A stretch of 5,112 bases of DNA from positions 1-5,112 of the forward strand of contig JABDRK010000282.1 in NCBI GenBank assembly GCA_013041785.1, written 5' to 3'. Below are positions 1-5,112 of the stretch, piece after piece. A program made the translations under genes and the position numbers. Numbering within the stretch: the stretch's first letter is position 1; each line of letters opens with the position of its first letter. The stretch comes from Eudoraea sp. Its GTDB lineage: Bacteria; Bacteroidota; Bacteroidia; Flavobacteriales; Flavobacteriaceae. The notes beneath the pieces are model-generated. The model made no database searches. It saw only the letters and a list, made by a program, of their open reading frames with translations, and had not been told where the DNA came from.

Positions 1-2094
1 TCCTCTGGTAGTCAGCGAGAATATCCCGACTGCAACCAAAATAAAAGACAAAATGTAAGCTACCTTACGTTTACTGAGGAATCTGATGTCCATGTTCTTG
101 AACAGGTTTTTGGTGATGGCCGTTGAGAAATCAAGCGAACGTCCTTTACCAGAGCTATACCAGTCTACCAGCAAGCGCGTAATAAAGATTGCCGTAAACA
201 GGGAAGTAAGGATACCAATAATCAAGGTAGTGGCAAATCCTTTAATAGGTCCGGAACCAAAGACCAACAAGATCAAGGCTGTCAGCCCCGTTGTGATATT
301 AGCGTCCAGGATAGATGAAAGCGCATTGGCAAAACCGTCGGCAATAGCCTGCCCTTTACCCTTGCCTTTGGCTATCTCTTCTTTAATCCGTTCGAAGATA
401 AGCACGTTGGCATCCACGGACATCCCTATGGTCAGCACAATACCGGCAATCCCCGGCAGGGTAAGCACGGCACCCAGGCTGGCCAACACCCCGAAGATCA
501 ACACAATATTGAAAATAAGGGCAATGTCTGCAAAAATCCCGGCTTTACCATAGTAGAATATCATCCAGATCAGGACAAATATCATGGCAATGAGAAAGGA
601 CATAAACCCACTATCTATAGCTTCCTGTCCCAGGGAGGGTCCCACTACAAAGGAGTCGATTATCTCAGCCGACGCAGGTAATTTACCTGCCCTTAGTACA
701 TTGGCTATGTCTTTGGTTTCATTGACGGTAAAGGTACCAGTGATCTCTGAGCTACCTCCGGAAATCCCACCCACGGTGGTAACCCCAGGGGCAGTGTATA
801 CTTTATTATCCAGGACTATCGCGATCCCGGTATTATTCAAATTTGCTTCACTGGTGAGCTTTTCCCATTCCTTGGCCCCCTTCACATTCATATCCATTCC
901 CACGGCGGGACGGTTGAACTGGTCAAACTGGTCACGGGCATCGCTTACCACATCCCCGCTCATCCTCGGAATATTATCCCGGTTGGATTTCAGGGCAAAA
1001 AGGGCTGCTACCTCAGAGCCTTTCGAAGGACGTTCCCACAGGAATTTAGTAAATTGGACTTCAGCGGGAAGCAATCTTCTAATCTCCGGCATGCGAAGCC
1101 AGCCCCCGATTTCGGCGGTATCTTTAATAGCTGCAATCCCGATAGCGAATCCGGGGCCATTAAGCTGAAGTTTTTCAAACAACGGATTGCGTTCCGTAGC
1201 AAGATCTAGAGAATCCTGGGCAACATCAGAAAGCAGGGAATCAATTTCCGATTCTTCCTTCACAATATCTTCCTCTTCGGATACCACGATATCCTTGAGT
1301 TCGTTGTTGGCCTGAATAAAAAAGTTGATCAGATTTTGATTGCCAGGTTCATAGGTTTCCCAGAACTCCAATTGGGCAGTACTGGATAGCAGGTCACGCG
1401 CCCTGGCAATATCCCGTGCTCCGGGGAGCTCAACCACGATACGTCCTGAATTCCCTTCCCGCTGGATATTCGGTTGGGTAACCCCAAAACCGTCAATCCT
1501 TTCCCGCAGTACTTCAAAGGCCGAAACCACGGATTCATCAATTTTCCTGCGAATAACAGGCTTTACTTCATCATCGGTCATCTGAAAATTGATCTCATCA
1601 CTGAGCCCTTTGTTGGCAAAGATGTCCGGATTGGCCAGTTTAGCGTCACCTTTGATATTTTCAAACGCATCAAAGAACAAATTCAAATAGGTGTCATCGC
1701 TGTTCTTCGAGGCGGCATCTGCATCAGCCAGGGCTTTGTTGAAAATGGGATTCTTGGTGTTGGCCGCAAGTCCCTTGAGGATATCCTTGACCGAAATCTG
1801 AAGGGTAACGTTAATACCCCCCTTTAAATCGAGCCCTTTATTCAGCTCTTTCGTTTTGGCCTCTTCATAGGAGGTAAATCCCAGAATGGGGTTTTTTCCA
1901 ATGGAATCCAGATAACGTGCCTCCAATACTTCACGTTTGGAAACGTAATCCTCCTCTACGGATGGAATTTTCGACGCCGCGAAGGTCTCTGCGTCGCTTT
2001 CAATTTTACTGGTGATAAAGGTATAGGATAGTTGATAGATACTAACCAGTCCGAACAGTAAAGCAAAAAGCTTTATGAGTCCTTTATTCTGCAT
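1..2094 (-). CDS. secDF: Protein translocase subunit SecDF (fused), 3' end missing
   Basis: Inner-membrane partner of SecYEG that uses the ion gradient to pull exported proteins out on the periplasmic side. The reading frame starts at ATG 2094 and stays open to position 1, giving 698 residues; fused Bacteroidota SecDF is about 1000, so most of the SecF half lies outside. Seen in order: TM1 (about 6-27); SecD motif GLDLKGG (87-93); periplasmic P1 region with RIDGFGV (199-205) and VELPG (221-225); an acidic stretch (273-297); LRAGKLP (467-473); VGPSLG (484-489); then TM2-TM6 (about 498-645). TM4 carries VDANVLIFERIKEE (560-573); Asp561 matches the Asp known in the family to be needed for proton-driven function. 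A basic linker (about 649-677) leads into the first SecF helix (678-695), which shows that the two halves are fused. The ATG has no Shine-Dalgarno, only A/T-rich sequence before it, and a good promoter lies 40-70 bases upstream. Identification is very secure. Confidence 0.97.
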   Translation of the reverse strand, partial: MQNKGLIKLFALLFGLVSIYQLSYTFITSKIESDAETFAASKIPSVEEDYVSKREVLEARYLDSIGKNPILGFTSYEEAKTKELNKGLDLKGGINVTLQISVKDILKGLAANTKNPIFNKALADADAASKNSDDTYLNLFFDAFENIKGDAKLANPDIFANKGLSDEINFQMTDDEVKPVIRRKIDESVVSAFEVLRERIDGFGVTQPNIQREGNSGRIVVELPGARDIARARDLLSSTAQLEFWETYEPGNQNLINFFIQANNELKDIVVSEEEDIVKEESEIDSLLSDVAQDSLDLATERNPLFEKLQLNGPGFAIGIAAIKDTAEIGGWLRMPEIRRLLPAEVQFTKFLWERPSKGSEVAALFALKSNRDNIPRMSGDVVSDARDQFDQFNRPAVGMDMNVKGAKEWEKLTSEANLNNTGIAIVLDNKVYTAPGVTTVGGISGGSSEITGTFTVNETKDIANVLRAGKLPASAEIIDSFVVGPSLGQEAIDSGFMSFLIAMIFVLIWMIFYYGKAGIFADIALIFNIVLIFGVLASLGAVLTLPGIAGIVLTIGMSVDANVLIFERIKEEIAKGKGKGQAIADGFANALSSILDANITTGLTALILLVFGSGPIKGFATTLIIGILTSLFTAIFITRLLVDWYSSGKGRSLDFSTAITKNLFKNMDIRFLSKRKVAYILSFILVAVGIFSLTTRG

Positions 2095-2134
2095 GGGTTA
2101 TAATGATTTGATGATGGTGTTCGTAAATAGCGTG

Positions 2135-2166
2135 CAAATATATCATTTCCAATAGGATTTGACAAT
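2135..2166 (-). promoter_or_regulatory. Bacteroidota-type promoter of secDF
   Basis: On the minus strand the sequence reads ATTG (2166-2163), a 20-base spacer, then TATATTTG (2142-2135). This fits the -33 TTG / -7 TAnnTTTG consensus of the Bacteroidota housekeeping sigma factor. The transcript would start near 2130, giving a leader of about 35 bases before the secDF ATG at 2094. The site lies downstream of the mdh terminator, so secDF is likely its own transcription unit. The pattern match is seen directly; the start site is inferred. Confidence 0.7.
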
Positions 2167-2265
2167 TAATTTGTTGGATTTGTAGGGGGTGATAAGAGCG
2201 GTCAAATTACAATTCCAGTCCTGTTCCCAAAGATTAAAATAGCACCCCGGGCGACCTACAGGAAC

Positions 2266-2295
2266 AAAAAAAGCACCTTTCAGAAAGGTGCTTTT
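2266..2295 (-). terminator. Intrinsic terminator after mdh
   Basis: A perfect 12-bp inverted repeat (2295-2284 with 2280-2269) around a 3-base loop, followed on the minus strand by a run of seven T (2272-2266, overlapping the A/T base of the stem). It begins 19 bases after the mdh stop codon and separates mdh from secDF. The core stem is GCACCTTT/AAAGGTGC. Confidence 0.93.
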
Positions 2296-2313
2296 ACTTA
2301 GGTTCAGTTTCAC

Positions 2314-3240
2314 TTAAACGTCTAAAAGACCGTTGGTTTTCTTAACCCCCGCAGCGCTTTCCTGCATTTTAGCCTTCTCCTTATCGTTCAATTCGATTTC
2401 CACGATTCTTTCAATACCGTTCTTTCCAAGAATCACCGGTACGCCAATACAAATGTCATCCAAATTGTATTCTCCAGCCAGCAGGGCAGAACAGGGGAAC
2501 ATTTTGTGCTGGTCACAGGCGATGGCCTGTACGAGGGCCGAAACAGCAGCCCCGGGCGCATACCAGGCACTGGTACCCAGCAGCTTGGTTAGCGTGGCAC
2601 CTCCCACTTTAGTAGCTTCTACTACTTCCTGCATACGTTCGGCCGACAAGAATTCCGATACCTGAACACTGTTTCGGGTTGCATGCCGGATCATGGGAAC
2701 CATCCCGGTATCGCTATGACCTCCAATTACCATCCCGTCTATATCAGAAATTGGTGCTTCCATGGCTTCAGCAAGCCGATATTTGAATCTTGCGCTATCC
2801 AGGGCACCTCCCATACCAATAATTTTACTTTTAGGCAGACTTGTAGTCTTATGAACCAGGTACGTCATGGTGTCCATAGGATTACTTACTACAATTATGA
2901 TCGCATTGGGGGAATGTTCCAGGAGGCTGGAAGCTACGGTTTTGACTATTCCTGCATTTATGCCGATAAGCTCTTCACGCGTCATCCCGGGCTTCCTGGG
3001 GATCCCTGAAGTAATCACTGCGATAGCACTATCAGCTGTTTTGCTGTAGTCGTTAGTAGTTCCTGTAATCTTGGTATCAAAGCCGTTTAAGGATGCCGTC
3101 TGCATCAAATCCATGGCCTTGCCTTCCGCATAGCCCTCCTTGATGTCTAACAGAACGACTTCTGAAGCGAAATCTTTTATGGCGATATACTCGGCGCAAC
3201 TAGCACCAACAGCACCCGCTCCTACTACGGTAACTTTCAT
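2314..3240 (-). CDS. mdh: Malate dehydrogenase (NAD-dependent, LDH-like type)
   Basis: Cytoplasmic TCA-cycle enzyme interconverting malate and oxaloacetate with NAD. The 308 residues match the usual full length. The Rossmann motif GAGAVG is at 7-12, and Asp32 at the end of the second strand (LLDIKEG) indicates NAD rather than NADP. The mobile substrate loop IPRKPGMTREEL (80-91) supplies Arg82 and Arg88, the pair that favours oxaloacetate over pyruvate and so separates malate from lactate dehydrogenase. Asn120 (VSNPMD), Asp148 and Arg151 (ALDSARF) and catalytic His175 (GGHSD) are all present, so the active site is intact. The start ATG 3240 sits directly before the beta strand of the Rossmann fold (MKVTVVGAG), leaving no room for a later start. 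It has its own terminator and a candidate promoter 82-89 bases upstream, so it is probably monocistronic. It is divergent from the lipoprotein gene at 3542. Confidence 0.97.
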   Translation of the reverse strand: MKVTVVGAGAVGASCAEYIAIKDFASEVVLLDIKEGYAEGKAMDLMQTASLNGFDTKITGTTNDYSKTADSAIAVITSGIPRKPGMTREELIGINAGIVKTVASSLLEHSPNAIIIVVSNPMDTMTYLVHKTTSLPKSKIIGMGGALDSARFKYRLAEAMEAPISDIDGMVIGGHSDTGMVPMIRHATRNSVQVSEFLSAERMQEVVEATKVGGATLTKLLGTSAWYAPGAAVSALVQAIACDQHKMFPCSALLAGEYNLDDICIGVPVILGKNGIERIVEIELNDKEKAKMQESAAGVKKTNGLLDV

Positions 3241-3321
3241 GTAATTGAGGTTTTAAATGGTTATTATTTAGTCCTGCTTAAAAAGCCTGAGGGGCTGCTT
3301 TAAACAGACTTGAAACACCCG

Positions 3322-3329
3322 CAAAATTA
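3322..3329 (-). promoter_or_regulatory. Candidate -7 element of the mdh promoter
   Basis: The minus strand reads TAATTTTG (3329-3322), an exact match to the Bacteroidota -7 consensus TAnnTTTG, 81 bases upstream of the mdh ATG. The expected -33 TTG about 20 bases further upstream is not found; that position instead carries a short G/C palindrome (3347-3357). If real, the leader would be about 75 bases. Inferred from pattern only. Confidence 0.4.
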
Positions 3330-3505
3330 AGGAATTTTAAAGGAATAAGGGGCCCTTGGTGAAGGATTAATTTGACCCAACAACACGGTTTTTAGAGAAT
3401 AATGGATGGTATATAAGTGTTAAAAAAATATGCACTTCAACGAAGATTCATGCCAAAAGTTGCAGTATATCGAATTTTAACAATAGAGCCCTCCTGAATT
3501 GCGTT

Positions 3506-3513
3506 TATTTTTC
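3506..3513 (+). promoter_or_regulatory. Weak -7-like element before the lipoprotein gene
   Basis: TATTTTTC differs from TAnnTTTG only at the last base and lies 28 bases before ATG 3542. No TTG occurs at the right distance upstream. If it is the promoter, transcription would begin near 3520, which would exclude the GTG at 3518 as start codon and favour ATG 3542. Confidence 0.25.
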
Positions 3514-3541
3514 AATAGTGCCCAAATCAACGCATACCTAC

Positions 3542-3913
3542 ATGAAAAAGTTCTTTTCCCTTATGGCCATTGTCGCCATTGTCTCTGTCAGTAACTGTTC
3601 GCGTATTCCAGAAAACAATGACCCTGTTATCGGGATCTGGTCACGCATGGATGTTAATGAAGTGGATGAAACGAGTAGGGAATCAGTGCGACAAGAATGG
3701 ATCTTTAACGATGTTTATCTGGGTAGATACCACCGTTACGAAAACAACACCCTGGTGGTAAAGACTGATTTTAACTGGGAGACCAATGACGGCATCTATA
3801 CTATTAATTATCCGGGAACCGAAATGCCCAGTCATACGGTAACCAGGAAAGACCACGAGGCCGGAGAAGTATTGGCCGACACCCAGGACAATATCCTGGC
3901 ATTTAGAGAGTAA
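3542..3913 (+). CDS. Predicted small lipoprotein, lipocalin-like
   Basis: A 123-residue protein of unknown function, probably anchored by lipid to the envelope. ATG 3542 gives a compact type II signal: basic n-region MKK, hydrophobic stretch 4-17, then VSNC with Cys19 as the predicted lipidated residue. Asn at -1 is unusual, since the lipobox normally has Gly, Ala or Ser there, so lipidation is likely but not certain. The mature part starts with a polar linker (20-28), then GIW (31-33), which resembles the GxW motif of lipocalin-like proteins, and alternating strands (EWIF, YLGRYHRY, TLVVKTDFNWE, GIYTINY), ending NILAFRE. That suggests a small beta-barrel or beta-sandwich; the fold is inferred. 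An in-frame GTG at 3518 would add eight residues ahead of the signal, making the n-region awkwardly long. It is the only plus-strand gene here, divergent from mdh and convergent with the barrel gene, with a strong terminator 28 bases after its stop. Confidence 0.8.
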   Translation: MKKFFSLMAIVAIVSVSNCSRIPENNDPVIGIWSRMDVNEVDETSRESVRQEWIFNDVYLGRYHRYENNTLVVKTDFNWETNDGIYTINYPGTEMPSHTVTRKDHEAGEVLADTQDNILAFRE

Positions 3914-3940
3914 CCCCCTTAATTTTTCCATATAGTTACG

Positions 3941-3972
3941 AAAAACAGCCTTCGATTTGAAGGCTGTTTTTT
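3941..3972. terminator. Bidirectional terminator between convergent genes
   Basis: A perfect 13-bp stem (3941-3953 with 3959-3971; core CAGCCTTC/GAAGGCTG) and a 5-base loop. The plus strand ends in six T (3967-3972) and the minus strand in five T (3945-3941), so it can end both the lipoprotein transcript (stop at 3913) and the outer-membrane protein transcript (stop at 3998). It lies 28 and 25 bases from the two stop codons. Confidence 0.92.
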
Positions 3973-3997
3973 ATTTTATCTAAAGTGTGATTAAATC

Positions 3998-5002
3998 CTA
4001 TCTGAAGCCAAAGTTGATTCCAAAGGTGAACCGGTTAAATTCACCCAGGGAATAGTCTGCATTCAGGCGGAAAAAACCCAGTTTTAGTTTTGTTCCCACA
4101 TTGGCAATAACCCCGCTGGCATCCGCATTTACTGAAAATGGATCCGTATAGGTAGTTTGAAACGGGCCCGAAGTAACCACATAGGTCCCCAATACATCGG
4201 TTTCCGATTTTCCGGAAAGGTATCCCAGACCACCGTAAAAGTTAATTATGGGCAAGCGGGTGGAGACAACCGCCTGGAAATTCCAGGTTTTGATTTTGGT
4301 ATCTAATCGCTGATTTTCCCCATCCACAACGCCTGTAGAGGTAAAATCGTACTCACCATTCAGTTGAGTATATCCGATAACGGCAGAAATCGCAACAGGA
4401 AGAACTTTATCTGCCGGGAGATGTTTAGTGAATTCATGCTGTATCCCCAAACCAAATAAACTAAGTGAAACTTCATCCGTATCTATTTTTGGCAGAAAGC
4501 GGGCTTTTACCTCCGTTCCTTTAATAAGACCCACACTGGCCTGCAGAAATCCGGAAGGAATGAAGTTGATGTCTTCAGAGGCAAGTCCTGTAGGCAATTC
4601 AAAATCGGCACGGACCAGGCCGCTTTCATCCTCAACAAATACCTGAATTCCTTCAATGTCCCCTAAAGCCGTGGATACGGTTTTGGAGGTACTGCCGTCC
4701 GTAAATTGGAGGTTTTGGTAATCGGCAGTATTCAGAACAAAGCCCTTTTTATCATCTTTATTCTTAAAAAATGCCAGGTTTCCAACCACTGATATTTCAA
4801 ACCCTCCCAGGGGTTTAGCATCCGCCGTATTGTACCAGCTACCCCCCAAATTATAAATGGAAGCTTCCAAAGCCGGGGCCAGATAAGCATTGGTATACTG
4901 TTCAGCGTCCTCGATACCTGCTGCAAGCAGGTCATTGACGTTAGATTGGGCAAAGCTAAAACCTGAAAAGCCCAGAAATAGAAAAAATAAGATCCGTTTC
5001 AT
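3998..5002 (-). CDS. Secreted DUF6588-like protein, probable outer-membrane beta-barrel
   Basis: A 334-residue exported protein without known biochemical function. A type I signal peptide is clear: MKR, a Phe/Leu-rich core (4-17), and probable cleavage after Ala18 (SFA-QS). The mature N-terminus has an amphipathic helix-like stretch (NDLLAAGIEDAEQYTNAYLAP, 23-43) and then LGGSWYNTADAKPLGGFEISV (52-72). A helix, a Trp-Tyr-Asn-Thr-Ala segment and a first strand are the pattern I recall for DUF6588 proteins of Bacteroidota. The rest alternates amphipathic strands with Gly/Asp/Thr turns, for example GLGIQHEF, AVIGYTQL, INFYGGLGYLSG and LRLNADYS-like segments near the end. It finishes FTFGINFGFR, with an aromatic next to last, as in outer-membrane barrels. 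The barrel is inferred from this pattern and the family name is from memory. The gene sits just downstream of the gyrB-like tail and its terminator, with only 23 bases between that hairpin region and its ATG. Confidence 0.85.
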   Translation of the reverse strand: MKRILFFLFLGFSGFSFAQSNVNDLLAAGIEDAEQYTNAYLAPALEASIYNLGGSWYNTADAKPLGGFEISVVGNLAFFKNKDDKKGFVLNTADYQNLQFTDGSTSKTVSTALGDIEGIQVFVEDESGLVRADFELPTGLASEDINFIPSGFLQASVGLIKGTEVKARFLPKIDTDEVSLSLFGLGIQHEFTKHLPADKVLPVAISAVIGYTQLNGEYDFTSTGVVDGENQRLDTKIKTWNFQAVVSTRLPIINFYGGLGYLSGKSETDVLGTYVVTSGPFQTTYTDPFSVNADASGVIANVGTKLKLGFFRLNADYSLGEFNRFTFGINFGFR

Positions 5003-5025
5003 TTTGTAATATTTTTCCTAAAACT

Positions 5026-5055
5026 AAAAAACTCGCCCCAAGGGAGCGAGTTTTT
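5026..5055 (-). terminator. Intrinsic terminator after the gyrB-like tail
   Basis: On the minus strand AAAAACTCGC (5055-5046) pairs with GCGAGTTTTT (5036-5027), and inside it CCC/GGG (5044-5042 with 5039-5037) pairs across a one-base bulge at 5045 and an AA loop. Six T follow (5031-5026). It begins 19 bases after the stop at 5075. The plus strand also has five T, but no plus-strand gene is visible ending here, so the minus strand is assigned. Confidence 0.85.
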
Positions 5056-5074
5056 GTTGTGTAAGTGGGGTTTC

Positions 5075-5112
5075 CTATGCATCAATGTTCGCATAGACAG
5101 CATTTTTCTCTA
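5075..5112 (-). CDS. gyrB: C-terminal tail, probably DNA gyrase subunit B (partial)
   Basis: On the minus strand one frame entering at the window edge reads EKNAVYANIDA and stops at TAG (5077-5075), followed by a strong terminator. GyrB proteins typically end in a segment of the form FIExNA...A.xIDI, and the two bases before this stretch (TA) are compatible with the Ile of that motif. GyrB is the ATPase subunit of the type II topoisomerase that introduces negative supercoils. Only eleven residues are visible, so the call rests on a short motif plus the terminator. The neighbourhood agrees with my recollection that gyrB lies near mdh and secDF in Flavobacteriia. Confidence 0.6.
   Translation of the reverse strand, partial: EKNAVYANIDA

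Larger units (their letters stand above)
3241..3541. other. Divergent intergenic region between mdh and the lipoprotein gene
   Basis: About 300 bases without a convincing gene, A/T-rich, particularly toward the plus-strand gene. It must hold the promoters of both divergent genes. On the mdh side are the TAATTTTG element (3329-3322), the palindrome AAGGGGCCCTT (3347-3357) and an imperfect hairpin with an AGCC/GGCT core (3284-3296). On the lipoprotein side only a degenerate TATTTTTC (3506-3513) resembles a -7 element, without a -33 partner. I saw no RNA gene or repeat array here. Confidence 0.6.

Noticed and set aside
86..1168. Two long plus-strand open frames (86-553 and 584-1168)
   Set aside because: They lie wholly antisense to secDF, whose frame is continuous and matches family motifs throughout. 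Their translations are low-complexity Ser/Pro/Ile-rich, as expected for the opposite strand of a membrane-protein gene.
1474..1827. Plus-strand open frame opposite the secDF P1 region
   Set aside because: Antisense to well-conserved SecD sequence including RIDGFGV; no recognisable domain or upstream signals.
2333..3049. Three plus-strand open frames within mdh
   Set aside because: They are shadows of the complete malate dehydrogenase gene on the other strand.
3518..3541. GTG 3518 as the start of the lipoprotein gene
   Set aside because: It would put eight extra residues before the MKK n-region of the signal peptide, and may lie at or before the transcription start if the element at 3506-3513 is used. 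ATG 3542 gives a normal signal.
3683..3931. Minus-strand open frame opposite the lipoprotein gene
   Set aside because: Overlaps the plus-strand gene, which has a coherent signal peptide and its own terminator; the antisense product shows no signal or domain.
1..5112. CRISPR arrays, insertion sequences, tRNA or rRNA genes, or a multi-gene defence system
   Set aside because: No spaced direct repeats, transposase-like frame with terminal inverted repeats, or structured RNA were seen. The inverted repeats present are all explained as terminators or weak hairpins, and the genes are housekeeping or simple envelope proteins.

Overview
The window looks like ordinary chromosomal DNA from a member of the Bacteroidota, most likely the Flavobacteriaceae. 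Four things support this: a fused SecDF translocase, a malate dehydrogenase of the type common in that group, Bacteroidota-style promoter elements (TTG, about 20 bases, then TAnnTTTG), and starts preceded by A-rich sequence rather than Shine-Dalgarno sites. No genus can be named from what is visible.

Layout from right to left, which is the transcription direction of all but one gene. At 5112-5075 (minus) lies a short C-terminal tail that resembles DNA gyrase subunit B, followed by a strong terminator (5055-5026). At 5002-3998 (minus) is a 334-residue secreted protein, probably an outer-membrane beta-barrel of the DUF6588 type. A hairpin at 3941-3972, usable on both strands, separates it from the only plus-strand gene (3542-3913), a 123-residue predicted lipoprotein with a lipocalin-like look. 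A divergent spacer of about 300 bases (3241-3541) follows. Then come mdh (3240-2314, minus) with its own terminator (2295-2266), a 219-base spacer carrying a good secDF promoter, and secDF (2094 to beyond position 1, minus), of which 698 residues are visible.

The genes are mostly separate transcription units rather than an operon: three clear intrinsic terminators lie in the gaps. Functionally they cover DNA topology (gyrB), envelope (barrel and lipoprotein), the TCA cycle (mdh) and protein export (secDF). SecDF would assist export of the barrel and lipoprotein as it does for any Sec substrate, but nothing suggests a dedicated link. I found no mobile element, CRISPR array, tRNA or rRNA, and no convincing new multi-gene system. 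The least understood parts are the two envelope proteins and the cramped space upstream of the barrel gene.
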